Of a stretch of 64,000 nucleotides of DNA, positions 32,349 through 41,464 are shown one piece after another. Under the pieces are notes generated by a model. That model saw only the letters and a list, made by a program, of their open reading frames with translations, made no database searches and was not told the origin of the DNA. Each line of letters starts with the position of its first letter. The stretch's first letter is position 1. The position numbers were made by a program, and so were the translations under genes. Origin of the DNA: Chelatococcus composti (GTDB taxonomy: Bacteria > Pseudomonadota > Alphaproteobacteria > Rhizobiales > Beijerinckiaceae); assembly GCF_014201415.1 (NCBI RefSeq), contig NZ_JACHEH010000005.1:62001-126000 (forward strand). Reading direction: 5' to 3'.

Positions 32349-34252
32349 GCCCGCCCTGCTGCGGCAAGATCGACCACGAATGTCGTGCCGTCCGGTCCTG
32401 TTTCGGCCAGCGAGAGGGCGCCGCCGAAGTCCTTGACGATGTTGTAGGACATCGACAGCCCGAGGCCGAGCCCCAGCCCGACCGGCTTGGTCGTGAAGAA
32501 CGGATCGAAGATCGCCTCGCGGGCCGCCGCGTCTATTCCTGCGCCGGTGTCACTGACCCTGAGCAGGACACGCCCGTCCTTTGCCTGCACGCTGATCTCG
32601 ATGCGCCGCTCCTCGCGCCCGCGCAGCGCATCGAGTGCATTGGAAACGAGGTTGACGATGACCTGCTCGAGGCGGATCTCCTCCGCCTCGACCACAACCG
32701 ACCCCTCGGGAAACGCGAGCCGCACCTCCACCTGTTCCTCGTCGATGCGCTGCGCGAAGAGGCTCAGCGCGCCCTCGACAACGGCCTTCAGGTCCACCGG
32801 CTCGAGGGTTGACGCCGGGCGGCGGGCGAAGCGCTTGAGATGGCCGATGAGCTCCGCCATGCGGGCCGTGAGCCCCTGGATGCGCTCGAGGCTCGCCCGC
32901 GCCTCCTCTGAACGACCGCGCTCCATCAGGATGGCGCTGTTGTGCGCGTGCGAGCGGATGGCGGCAAGCGGCTGGTTCAGCTCGTGGCTGATGCCCGCCG
33001 CCATCTGGCCGAGGGCAGCGAGCTTGGCGGCCTGGACGAGATCGTCACGCGTCTGCCGGAACACGGCGAGCGCCCTGGCGAGGTCGCCAAGCTCGTCGTC
33101 GGTCGGTGGCGGCAGCACGGGCATGGTGGGTCCGCTGGCGATCGTCGTCGCGGCAAGCGTCAGGCCTTCCAGCCGCGCAACAAGGCTGCGGCGCACATAG
33201 AACCAGCCGACCACGATCGCAATGGCGAGAGAGGTGATGGCTATGGCGAGCAGGAGATTGCGCCCGACGACAATGGCCTCGGCCGAGCGCTCCGCCGCGC
33301 GCCGCGCGATCGCCTCCGTGCGGCTCACCTCTTGCGAGATGAGCGCGCCGAGCCGCGTGACGAGGCGCCGGTTCTCGGCCAGCAGCGCCTGCGCCTCGGC
33401 AATGGCCGCAAGCTCCTGCCGCTTGAGAGCCGCGAGCCCGGTTTTCGCGTCTGAGAGAGCGAGGAGGCGCGCCACGATCTGGCTCACCGTGACAGTATCG
33501 GTCCAGTTAGCCAGCGCCTTCGTCTCGATGTCGAGCTGGTCGGCGATCTCGCCGATGAAGTGGCTCGTCGCGTCGAGATCCTCCACCGTCGGTACGGTCG
33601 CGAGCCGCCCGAGGAGGCCGACCACGAGATTGGCGTGGGCGTTGATGGTGAGCAGGGCCTCGCTCTTGCGGCTCTCCTCGCGCAGGGTGCGGCGCCCCGC
33701 CTGCGCGGCGTCACCAGGCCCCACCCTGTCGATGGCCGATTCCATGTTGAAACGGGCGTCCTCGATCAGGGGCTCGACCTCCTCGATGAGGTCCGCCTGC
33801 AGCCAGCGCAACTCCTCGCTCATCGCCCGCGCCCGTTCGCCAAGCGGGAAGCGCCGCTCCGCCACGCGGTCGATGGCCTCCAGATTTGCCTCGATGCCCT
33901 CGCTCACGAGGATGAGCTCCGGCGACAGCGAATCCTCGCTGCTGCGCGTGTCGAGGACGGCGCGCAGCACGCCGAGCCGCTCGACGAGCGTCTTGCGGAT
34001 GGCGTCGTAGGTTTCGCGCCGCTCGGCCACGGCGAGGTCCGGGGTGCTGGCGATGACGTTCGCCCCCGCCTCGGCGAGGCGGGCCGAGAAGGCGAGCGCC
34101 GGCAGATGGTCGGTGGCGACCGCTTCCAGCTCCTCGCTCAGCCGGGCATAGGACAGCCACCCGACGATGCAGGCGCCGACGGCAAGCCCGCCGACCCCGA
34201 GGAAGGCGAGCAGAAGGCGCCCGCCGATTCCCAGTCGTCTCCTTCGGATCAT
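32345..34252 (-). CDS. Membrane sensor histidine kinase (PgtB-like)
   Basis: This is a 635-residue HisKA-type kinase. Transmembrane helices lie at about 12-34 and 331-353 and enclose an unusually long, almost wholly helical periplasmic domain (about 35-330). A HAMP-like linker follows (about 354-406), then the H-box AAGISHELNQPLAAIR with phospho-acceptor H423. The ATPase domain has N-box NLVSNALDAL, G1 VSDTGAGID and G2 GLGLGLSMSYNIVKDFGG. Its start overlaps the periplasmic protein gene (34249) by 4 bases and its stop overlaps the regulator gene by 4 bases. The large periplasmic domain probably docks that binding protein. Confidence 0.92.
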
Positions 34253-35607
34253 CGCGGCAAGGCCCCCGCAGTCGTGGCGCGTGCCTCGAGCCGGGCGGTG
34301 ACGGCGGCAAGCGCACGGGCTGCCTGCTGCATGTTGTCGTCGACGGCTGCCTTGATGCGCGCCTCGAGCTGCGCCTGCGGCTCCGGGACGGGGACGCCGC
34401 GGCGCACGCGTTCCAGCTTCCGCCAGCGCTCCAGGTCCATGGCCTCGCCCGCGTCCACGGGCGGGCGCGTCAGGGCGGCCCGCGCCTCGCCGACGAGGCG
34501 CGCCAGCTCCGCATCGCCGCCGCGCACGAGCGCCGTCTCCGCCGCCCTCACCATCCGCCACAGCCGCACAAGCTCGGCACGGCGGAAGGTGATCATCTCG
34601 TCGAAGATGATGTTGACGAGTTCGTAGCGGGCGGCGGAAAGGCGCGGATCGTACAGGCCGTGCGCAAAGAGCCCCTCGCGCTGGAAGGGGCTGTTCCCTT
34701 CGGCCGAGCCAGGCGCGTAGGCCGACGGGGAGATGGGCAGCCGGGCGATGGCCGGATCAAGCAGGATCGCCTGGCCCTCGGGCGACAGCACCAGATCGAC
34801 GAAACGCTCGGCGCCCTCACGGTTGTCCGCACCCGCCATCACCGCGATGCTCGCCGGCACGAACAGCGTCTCCTCCGGCAGGGCGAAGGCCGTCGAGCCC
34901 CTGGGCAGGCCATCCTGGTTCACGAGGAAGTCGATGGACGGCCCGATGCCGAAGCGCCCGCGCGCGACCCCGGCCGAGACGCCGAAGCTGCGGGCCGTGA
35001 CGGTGGCAAGGTTGCCGCCGATCTCGGACCACAGGGCCCAGCCCCGCTCCCAGCCGTAGACCTGCAGGATGGCCTCGACCATGAGGTGCATCGTGCCGGA
35101 GCGCGACGGCGCGCTGATGCCGATGTGCCCGGCATAGATCGGCGCCGCAAGGTCCGACCAGCCGCGCGGCACCGGCAGCCCCCTCTCGGCGAGGTAGTCG
35201 GGATTGTAGACGAAACCGTAGCCCGACAGTGCAAAGCCGAGATAGGCGCCGTCCGGATCGTTGACCGGATAGCCGGCGATGCGCTCCGGCGCGCCGGTGG
35301 GGCGGGGATCGAGGTGCGCCAGAAGGCCGGCGGCCTTCAGGATCTCGAAGGCGTCGGGTGCCGACGCCCACAGTACGTCGGCCTTCTGGTGGCCGCCCAT
35401 GATGCCGGCCACCGCCGCGGTTGTCTTGCGATGCACGAACTCGATCGTGCTGCCGGGATGGCGTGCCTCGAAGGCACGCCTGTAGGGCTCGACGAACTGC
35501 GGGGGAAAGGAGGTAAGGACCCGCACGGGCCGCGCGTCCGGCCCGGCCGCTGCCGGGAGGATGAGGTGAAAGACGACGGCAAGGCTGGCGGCGAGGACGC
35601 GGAACAT
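34249..35607 (-). CDS. Periplasmic sensor binding protein (PgtC-like)
   Basis: This is a signal-peptide-bearing binding protein (452 aa; leader RVLAASLAVVFHLILPAAAG) of the PgtC/AfuA group. It is a paralogue of the transport receptor at 29475, sharing VLWASAPDAFEILKAAGLL, YPVNDPDGAYLGFALSGYG, APSRSGTMHLMVEAILQVYG, RSFGV and ARLPISPSAY. Unlike other binding-protein genes here it has no stem-loop after it; its last bases overlap the kinase start (ATGA), so it is made in step with the kinase. That coupling argues for a sensory, not transport, role, as in the PgtC-PgtB-PgtA phosphoglycerate system. Ligand identity is inferred by analogy. Confidence 0.88.
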   Translation of the reverse strand: MFRVLAASLAVVFHLILPAAAGPDARPVRVLTSFPPQFVEPYRRAFEARHPGSTIEFVHRKTTAAVAGIMGGHQKADVLWASAPDAFEILKAAGLLAHLDPRPTGAPERIAGYPVNDPDGAYLGFALSGYGFVYNPDYLAERGLPVPRGWSDLAAPIYAGHIGISAPSRSGTMHLMVEAILQVYGWERGWALWSEIGGNLATVTARSFGVSAGVARGRFGIGPSIDFLVNQDGLPRGSTAFALPEETLFVPASIAVMAGADNREGAERFVDLVLSPEGQAILLDPAIARLPISPSAYAPGSAEGNSPFQREGLFAHGLYDPRLSAARYELVNIIFDEMITFRRAELVRLWRMVRAAETALVRGGDAELARLVGEARAALTRPPVDAGEAMDLERWRKLERVRRGVPVPEPQAQLEARIKAAVDDNMQQAARALAAVTARLEARATTAGALPR

Positions 35608-35689
35608 GGCCCCCTTGCTATATTGCAGGTCGCGACGGAAAGCTCCTCTTCTCACGAAGACGGGGTGTTGTCACGGCCTGCCCGGCGCC

Positions 35690-36637
35690 TCACCGGCCGA
35701 GGCGCAGGCCTGCACCGGCCTCCAGTGCCCGCCTGTACACGAGGGCCGCGACGGCGAGATCAGCGAGGGCAAAGCCGCGGAAGAGGAACATCGACCGCCC
35801 GCCCGACCGGGGGCGCCCGCCCTCCCCTGCGCACAGCATGGCGAGATCCGCGTCATAGCCGGGTTCCGGCCGCGCCGAGAGGATCGGGGCATAGTCGCCG
35901 GCCTGGCTGCGGTCGTCGATGGCGAGCGTGTCGAACGCGGCAAGGCTCTCGCCGATCCAGCTGCGGCCGACATCGACGGCAGCGACGAAGGCGCCCGGCT
36001 TCAGGCGGCGGGCGTCGAGAAACGGCCGGAAGCCCGGCCGCATCGGCACGCTGGTGACGACGATGTCGCAGGCGGCGAGAAGGCCCTCGCAATCCTCGGT
36101 GGCGACGGCGTCGAGGCCCATGGCCCGCGCCTTCGCGACGAGGCGCTCGGCCGAGGTGCGCGTGCGGCTGAAGGCCTGCACCGCGACGAGCGACGGCAGG
36201 GCGGCGCGGAACGCGGCAAGATGATTCCCGGCCTGCAAGCCGCAGCCGACGAAGCCGATGGTACGGCTGCCGGGCGAGACGAGATGCATGGCGGCCGCGG
36301 CCGACATGGCCGCGGTGCGCACGCCGGTGAAGGCGTTTCCGTCCATCACGGCGAGCAAACGGCCCGTGGCGAAGTCGTTCAGCGACAGGCAGGCATCGAT
36401 GCCGTGCTCGGTGAGGCCGTACCACTTGTTGACGGCGAAGCCGAGCGCCGGCGAGGCGGCGCACATCGACTGGAAGGCATGGCCCGGGCGCACGTCGAGC
36501 GACAGCTTGGGCCGCGACAGGGCCGGCTCGGCCCGGTGGGCGGCAAAGGCCGCGGCAACCGCCTCGCGCACCGCCGCAACGTCGCCCGTCAGGGCCGTGA
36601 CCGTCACCTCGTCGAGATAAAGAACCGTGCGTTCCAT
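35690..36637 (-). CDS. Ornithine cyclodeaminase / mu-crystallin family protein
   Basis: This is an NAD(P)-dependent enzyme of the ornithine cyclodeaminase/mu-crystallin family (315 aa), which contains cyclodeaminases, ketimine (delta1-pyrroline-2-carboxylate) reductases and EutC. The substrate Lys is in GFAVNKWYG, the Rossmann glycine motif is FVGCGLQAGNHL, and the catalytic Asp region is ALADLAVAALVYRRALE. It follows the flavoprotein subunit gene by 4 bases in an operon with an opine-oxidase-type complex. A reductase or deaminase acting on the imine or amino acid product of that complex is likely. Whether it is a true cyclodeaminase cannot be told from sequence. Confidence 0.87.
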   Translation of the reverse strand: MERTVLYLDEVTVTALTGDVAAVREAVAAAFAAHRAEPALSRPKLSLDVRPGHAFQSMCAASPALGFAVNKWYGLTEHGIDACLSLNDFATGRLLAVMDGNAFTGVRTAAMSAAAAMHLVSPGSRTIGFVGCGLQAGNHLAAFRAALPSLVAVQAFSRTRTSAERLVAKARAMGLDAVATEDCEGLLAACDIVVTSVPMRPGFRPFLDARRLKPGAFVAAVDVGRSWIGESLAAFDTLAIDDRSQAGDYAPILSARPEPGYDADLAMLCAGEGGRPRSGGRSMFLFRGFALADLAVAALVYRRALEAGAGLRLGR

Positions 36638-36641
36638 CGCT

Positions 36642-37913
36642 TCACCTCGTCGGGCACCGCGGCCATCGAGGCGCCGCAGCGCACGGGATGCTGCGGGCCG
36701 CCGCCGGCGATGGCGACGCCCTTCGGGCCCAAGGCCCCCCTTTCTCGGCGGCGGCTGGGCGATCGAACTCCCGCCGGAACTTCTCGTCCTCCGCGACAGT
36801 GCCGCGGAAGCGCGCGATGGAGAAGGGCTCGAGCGGCGTCTCGGTGCGACCGTCGCAGATCATCTCGCTGAGACACAGCCCGACACCCGGACCGATCTGG
36901 AAGCCGTGGCCGCAGAAGCCGAAGGCATGGAAGAGCCCTTCCGTCGTCGCACTCGGCCCGATGACGGGGATCATGTCCGGCAGGTAACCCTCGATGCCGG
37001 ACCAGACCCGGATGACGTGGCAGTGGCGCAGCGCCGGCACCACGGCCGCAAGGTGCCGCATGGCCGCGAGCGTCTTCGACGGCGGCACGGGCGCGCGGTT
37101 GCGGATCGGGTCCGCCGCCGTGCGTGGATAGCCGGCGAGAATGATGTTGCCGCGCGGGATCTGCCGGAAGATGACCGTGCCGTCCACCGCCTGCACGGAG
37201 GGGAAGAGGAAATAGGGGAAAGGCTCGGTGACGAACTGGGGCGGCCCGGCGGGAAAGAGCGGCGCGCTCTCGCCGAACATTTCGGCGATCTCTCCGGCCC
37301 ATGCGCCGGCGGAGTTGACGAGATGGTCGCTGCCGAAGCTGCGGCCGTCGGCCGTCTCGACGATGAAGCCGGCCCCGTCGCGGCGTGCATGCGTCACCGT
37401 GCAGTGTTCCAGGATCTCGACGCCGAGCGCCTTGGCGGCGCGGGCCACAGCAGGGGTGACAAGGCGCGGGTTGGCGGTGGCATCGCGCGGCGAGAAGGTG
37501 GCCGCCACCGCCCTGGTGCTCAGCCAAGGATAGCGCCGGGTGAGATCGGCGGGGCCGAGATGCTCGATGGTCAGGCCGTAGCTCTCGCTGACCGCCGCAT
37601 AGGCCTCGAGCTTCTCGCGCTCGGCGGCGTTGAAGGCGATGTAGAGGTGGCCGCTCTGGTGAAATTCGCAGCGGTCACCGATGAGGTTCTCGATGTCCTC
37701 CCACAGCGCCTGCGACCGCAGGGACAGGGGATACTGGCCGGGGAAGCGGCCCTGCAGGCGCAGGTTGCCGAAATTGGTGCCGCTCGACTGTGCCCCGACC
37801 ACGCCCTTCTCGATCAGCACCACCTTGCGGCCGCGGCGCGCGAGGAAGAAGGCGGTCCACGCACCGATGAGTCCGCCGCCGACGACGACGACATCCGCCT
37901 GGCGCTTCGTCAT
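36642..37913 (-). CDS. FAD-dependent amine/imino acid oxidase subunit (OoxB/HcnC-like)
   Basis: This is a DAO-family flavoprotein (423 aa) with the dinucleotide-binding motif VVVVGGGLIGAWTAFFLARR at the N-terminus and a C-terminal FAD-contacting stretch GYLPDMIPVIGPSATTEGLF, FGFCGHGFQIGPGVG. It is the substrate-oxidising subunit of complexes such as opine oxidase, HcnABC and D-hydroxyproline dehydrogenase. Its start overlaps the stop of the second flavoprotein gene (37910) by 4 bases, and its stop lies 4 bases before the Ocd-like gene. It would oxidise a secondary or cyclic amine to an imine and pass electrons through the partner subunits. Confidence 0.88.
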   Translation of the reverse strand: MTKRQADVVVVGGGLIGAWTAFFLARRGRKVVLIEKGVVGAQSSGTNFGNLRLQGRFPGQYPLSLRSQALWEDIENLIGDRCEFHQSGHLYIAFNAAEREKLEAYAAVSESYGLTIEHLGPADLTRRYPWLSTRAVAATFSPRDATANPRLVTPAVARAAKALGVEILEHCTVTHARRDGAGFIVETADGRSFGSDHLVNSAGAWAGEIAEMFGESAPLFPAGPPQFVTEPFPYFLFPSVQAVDGTVIFRQIPRGNIILAGYPRTAADPIRNRAPVPPSKTLAAMRHLAAVVPALRHCHVIRVWSGIEGYLPDMIPVIGPSATTEGLFHAFGFCGHGFQIGPGVGLCLSEMICDGRTETPLEPFSIARFRGTVAEDEKFRREFDRPAAAEKGGPWARRASPSPAAARSIPCAAAPRWPRCPTR

Positions 37914-39277
37914 GCGTGCTCCTCCGCAAGAAGGCCGATGGGAATCGGCTTGACCGGCGCCTGCCCGCGCAGCCTGCCCACCGCCTCGGCCTCCAGCCCG
38001 GCATGGGCAGCCGCGATCTCCTGCAGCGCCGGGCCGCACACGCGGCCCTGGCAGCGGCCCATGCCGCAGCGTGTGATGGCCTTGACGCGGTTGACGTCCA
38101 CGGGGCCGAGGTCGGCATCCATCGCGCGGCGGATGTCCCCTGCCGTCACATGCTCGCAGCGGCAGACGGTAACCTCGTCCGGCACGCGCGAGAGCGCCGG
38201 ACCCGGCCAGCGAAAGGCCCGCGCGAGGCCGTGCTGGAAGCGGCGCAGACGGGCGAGCCGCCGGCGCAGGGCCGGGCGCTCGTCGACGGATGGCCGCAGG
38301 CCGAGGTCGTGCAGCACGGCGAGCGCAGCGAGGGTGCCGCTCGCCTCTGCGGCATCGGCACCGCCGATCGTCGCGCCGTCGCCAGCCAGATAGAGCCCCT
38401 CACCCGCCCGGCCGTCCTCATCCGTCACCGGCAGCCACAGCCGGAAGTGGGCATCGAAGGCGAAACGGGCACCCGCCAGCTCGGCGAGCTGCGTCTCCGG
38501 CTTGAGGCCGTAGCCGAGCGCCACCGCATCGCAGGTGATGCGGCGCTCACGACCCCGCCCGTCAAGGAAGCGCAGCGCCGTTACCTCCCTGTCGCCCTCG
38601 ATGGCCAGCGGCGTCACGCCGTGGAACAGAGGCACGCGGGCGGATTTCAGGGCGGCGAGATAGGCGATGCCGCGCGCCAGGGTGCGCGGCACCGCGGCGA
38701 GCCGGGGCAGGGCTGCGATCTTGTCACGGAAGGGCGAGGTGTCGCAGACGGCGACGACCTGCGCGCTGAGCTTGCGGTATTGCAGCGCCGCAAGCGAGAG
38801 GAGCGGCGAAGCGCCGAGAAAGGCCACCCGGCGGCCGATGAGGCAGCCCTGGTCCTTCAGCACCGCCTGTGCGCCACCGAGAGTGAAGACACCCGGCAGG
38901 GTCCATCCCGGCAGCGGCGCGACGCGGTCCATGGCGCCGGTGGCGATGACGAGCACATCAAAGGGAATCGTCATCTGGCGGCCGTCGCGCATGCAGTGGA
39001 GCCTGCGCTCCTCGATGCCCCACACGAGCGTGCGGGGACGGTAGTCGATGAGCGGCAGCAGCTCCGCGAAATCCGCGTGCAGGGCCCTGTACTTCCCGGC
39101 CTCGGTGCCCATGAGGGCATCCATATCGAGCGCAAGGCCCGGCGAGGGATGGCGATAGCCCTGCCCGCCGGCCTGGCGGCCCTCGTCGACGAGAATGGGC
39201 CTGAGCCCCTGTGCCGCCAGAACGCCCGCCGCGCGGATGCCGGCGGGGCCGGCGCCGACGATGACGACCTCAGCCAT
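37910..39277 (-). CDS. NAD/FAD oxidoreductase subunit with BFD-type [2Fe-2S] domain (OoxA/HcnB-like)
   Basis: This is a pyridine-nucleotide-disulphide-oxidoreductase-like flavoprotein (455 aa). The FAD site is VVIVGAGPAGIRAAGVLAAQ; the middle GxGxxG-like strand is RRVAFLGASPLLSLAALQYR; and the later FAD motif is GLYLAGDGATIGGADAAE. A C-terminal BFD-like domain has four cysteines in CRCEHVT and CGMGRCQGRVCGP. This is the alpha-type subunit of opine oxidase/HcnB complexes, which relays electrons. It overlaps the ferredoxin-like gene by 8 bases and the DAO subunit by 4 bases, so all three are translated together. Confidence 0.9.
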   Translation of the reverse strand: MAEVVIVGAGPAGIRAAGVLAAQGLRPILVDEGRQAGGQGYRHPSPGLALDMDALMGTEAGKYRALHADFAELLPLIDYRPRTLVWGIEERRLHCMRDGRQMTIPFDVLVIATGAMDRVAPLPGWTLPGVFTLGGAQAVLKDQGCLIGRRVAFLGASPLLSLAALQYRKLSAQVVAVCDTSPFRDKIAALPRLAAVPRTLARGIAYLAALKSARVPLFHGVTPLAIEGDREVTALRFLDGRGRERRITCDAVALGYGLKPETQLAELAGARFAFDAHFRLWLPVTDEDGRAGEGLYLAGDGATIGGADAAEASGTLAALAVLHDLGLRPSVDERPALRRRLARLRRFQHGLARAFRWPGPALSRVPDEVTVCRCEHVTAGDIRRAMDADLGPVDVNRVKAITRCGMGRCQGRVCGPALQEIAAAHAGLEAEAVGRLRGQAPVKPIPIGLLAEEHA

Positions 39278-39605
39278 GGGGGAAGCGCTCCATCGGCGGA
39301 GCCGTCAAGATGGCCATGCCCGGCGCGACAGGCGTGGTGCAGGCGCGCAGGCGCTCGCCCTTCTCACTCCACACCCAACAGTCCTGACAGGCGCCCATCA
39401 GGCAGAAGCCGGCCCGCGCGCCACCGTCGAACTCGTGCTGCCGCAGGGACGGCTGCGTCACGAGGATCGCGGCGAGGAGACTGTCACCGGACCAAGCCTC
39501 GGCTGGCCGACCGTCGATGGTAAAGCGCACCCGCTCCGCGTCGCGTGGCACGGCACGTATGAAGCGCCCTTCGGCCGTCGGGTCGCGCCCGCCGCCACCG
39601 CCCAT
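39270..39605 (-). CDS. Small (2Fe-2S) subunit (HcnA/OoxC-like)
   Basis: This is a 111-residue ferredoxin-type subunit. The Fer2-like fold shows RFTIDGRPAEAWSGDSLLAA and the cysteines of FCLMGACQDCWV with a fourth in RLRACTTPV. It completes the three-component flavoenzyme by mediating electron exit. The ATG at 39605 is the promoter-proximal start of the operon, and an AT-rich leader with a TATTG palindrome lies directly upstream (39622-39636). The N-terminal 15 residues are Gly/Arg-rich and may not be structured. Confidence 0.87.
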   Translation of the reverse strand: MGGGGGRDPTAEGRFIRAVPRDAERVRFTIDGRPAEAWSGDSLLAAILVTQPSLRQHEFDGGARAGFCLMGACQDCWVWSEKGERLRACTTPVAPGMAILTAPPMERFPHG

Positions 39606-39621
39606 GGCTGCCCCTTTCTTT

Positions 39622-39636
39622 TATTGTATTGTAATA
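39622..39636. promoter_or_regulatory. Candidate IclR operator upstream of the oxidase operon
   Basis: TATTGTATTGTAATA resembles TATTGCATGTCAATA at 40589-40603 (11 of 15 positions). The two sites sit before the two operons that flank the IclR gene. The local DNA is strikingly AT-rich for this window. Confidence 0.5.
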
Positions 39637-39691
39637 ATTCTTATTAGATATACGAAAGAGCGAACGCGGTGACCTGTCAAGGCCCTCGCGA

Positions 39692-40504
39692 TCAGTTGCG
39701 CGAGATGGCCCGGGCGGCAGCGACGACAAGGGGGCTGAACCGCCCGACGGCCTCCTCCTCCGTGTATCGGGCATAGGACACGGCGATGTTGACGGCACCC
39801 TCCGGGCGGCCATGCTCGTCGAGAATGGCCGCCGCGATCGAGGCGTCGCCGTTGTAGACCTCGCTGAAGGCGGTGGCGAAGCCGCGTTCGGCCGAGAGGC
39901 GGAGCTTGGCCGCGAGATCCTCGCGCCGACAGGTGGTGTGCGCCGTGTAGGCCTTGAGCTCGGAGCGGTCGATGATGTCGAGCGCCTCCTCCTCCGGCAG
40001 GCGCGAGAGCATGGCGATCCCCGGCGCAGTGCAATAGGCCGGCATCCGCGTGCCGATGATCACGTCGGTGTTGAGCATGTGCCGGCTCATGAAGCGCGCG
40101 ACGAAGATGATGTGCGTATCGTCGAGCACCGTGAGGTTGACCGTTTCCTCCGTCTCCTTGCTGAGGTGCATGAGATAGGGCATCGCCCGCTCGATCAGCC
40201 GGTTGCCGCGCAGAAAGTGATAGCCGAGGTCCAGGCTTTTCGGCGTCAGCTCGAATCGCTTCGTCTCCGGGTCCTTGCGCAGGTAGCCGAGGCGCGTGAG
40301 CGTGTGCGTAAAGCGCTGGGCGGCACTGACATCCATCTGCGTTGCGGCCGCGACCTGCGAGAGGCTCATCGTCTGGCGCTGGCCGCCGAAGGCCTCGAGC
40401 ACACGGAAGGCTTTTTCGACCGACATCACCATCAGGGCGTCGCCGCTGGCCCGGCTGCCCGCGGTCCCGCCCCGCCTGGCTGGCTTCGTGTTCGTGTCAG
40501 CCAT
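39692..40504 (-). CDS. IclR-family transcriptional regulator
   Basis: This is an IclR-type regulator (270 aa). The winged HTH is visible in SVEKAFRVLEAFGGQRQTMS, then LSQVAAATQMDVSAAQRFTH. The effector domain follows with LTVLDDTHIIFVARFMSRHM and the closing AAVNIAVSYARYTEEEAVGR. The ATG at 40504 has a GAGAGAGGGGAAG leader; a TTG at 40555 would extend it by 17 residues. It is divergent from the enoyl-CoA hydratase gene and upstream of the oxidase operon, with similar palindromes in both flanking promoter regions. It probably controls both. Confidence 0.92.
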   Translation of the reverse strand: MADTNTKPARRGGTAGSRASGDALMVMSVEKAFRVLEAFGGQRQTMSLSQVAAATQMDVSAAQRFTHTLTRLGYLRKDPETKRFELTPKSLDLGYHFLRGNRLIERAMPYLMHLSKETEETVNLTVLDDTHIIFVARFMSRHMLNTDVIIGTRMPAYCTAPGIAMLSRLPEEEALDIIDRSELKAYTAHTTCRREDLAAKLRLSAERGFATAFSEVYNGDASIAAAILDEHGRPEGAVNIAVSYARYTEEEAVGRFSPLVVAAARAISRN

Positions 40505-40588
40505 CTTCCCCTCTCTCACCGAACTGCGCCCCAGTTTCACAAATGCCGTTGACAACGCCAGCCCGTTCGATGAACATTCAATAGACTT

Positions 40589-40603
40589 TATTGCATGTCA
40601 ATA
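40589..40603. promoter_or_regulatory. Candidate IclR operator upstream of the enoyl-CoA hydratase operon
   Basis: TATTGCATGTCAATA has perfect 5-bp arms (TATTG/CAATA) and lies 27 bases before the hydratase ATG. A second perfect palindrome, CGTTGACAACG, is at 40547-40557 in the same divergent gap and contains a TTGACA that could serve as a -35 element on the plus strand. Confidence 0.55.
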
Positions 40604-40629
40604 TTTCCTATCAAAGGAGAGAGACGCCG

Positions 40630-41400
40630 ATGCCGGAGTTCGTGCTCACGGAGAAGCGGGGAAATGTCGGCATCGTCACGCTGAACCGTCCCCAGGTGCT
40701 CAACGCCTGGAACACGGCCATGCGCGTCGAGCTCATCGAGGCCTTCGACGCCATGGAGGCGGATGCCGCCGTGCGTGCGATCATCCTGACCGGCGCAGGC
40801 GATCGCGCCTTCGGAGCGGGGCAAGACCTCAACGAGACGAAGACCTTCGATGCCGACCGTGCGGAGGAGTGGGTTGGCGAGTGGGAGCGGCTCTACGACC
40901 GCATCCGCTCGCTGTCGAAGCCCATCATCGCCGCCGTCAACGGCGTGGCTGCCGGCTCGGCCTTCCAGGTGGCGCTGCTGTGCGACCTGCGCATCGGCCA
41001 CCCCGGGGTCAAGATGGGCCAGCCGGAGATCAACTCCGGCATCGCCAGCACGACGGGCCCGTGGATCATGCGCGAGATCATCGGCCTTGCGCACACCATC
41101 GACCTCACGCTCACCGGCCGCATGATGGACGCCGAGGAATGCTATCGCATCGGCGTCCTCAACCGCATCGTTCCGCAGGACAAGGTCATGGAGGAGGCGC
41201 TCGCGCTAGCCGAGCATCTCGCAGAGAAGCCGCCGACGGCCATGCGTCTCAATCGCCAGCGCTTCCGCGAGATGACGGAGGCGGGCTTCCGCGATGCGCT
41301 CGCGGCCGGCGTGCGCATCCAGCGCGAGGCCTACGCGTCCGGCGAGCCCGCCAGAATGATGGAAAAGTTTCTCGCCAGTCGGGCGGCAAGAAAGGGCTGA
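40630..41400 (+). CDS. Enoyl-CoA hydratase/isomerase family protein
   Basis: This is a crotonase-fold enzyme (256 aa). The oxyanion-hole segments are DRAFGAGQDLNET and NGVAAGSAFQVALLCDLRIG, and one catalytic Glu is in GQPEINSGIAS. The second canonical Glu region reads TTGPWIMREIIG, leaving its exact chemistry open (hydratase, isomerase or carnitinyl-CoA dehydratase-like). An AAAGGAGAGAG site precedes the ATG. It leads an operon with a polyamine-type importer and a CoA ligase, so it should act on the CoA thioester formed from the imported compound. Confidence 0.9.
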   Translation: MPEFVLTEKRGNVGIVTLNRPQVLNAWNTAMRVELIEAFDAMEADAAVRAIILTGAGDRAFGAGQDLNETKTFDADRAEEWVGEWERLYDRIRSLSKPIIAAVNGVAAGSAFQVALLCDLRIGHPGVKMGQPEINSGIASTTGPWIMREIIGLAHTIDLTLTGRMMDAEECYRIGVLNRIVPQDKVMEEALALAEHLAEKPPTAMRLNRQRFREMTEAGFRDALAAGVRIQREAYASGEPARMMEKFLASRAARKG

Positions 41401-41464
41401 TCCTTCTCTGCCCGTTCAACCAGTGGGGATCAAGACAGGCCAACATGCCTGCAGGAGGGCTTCC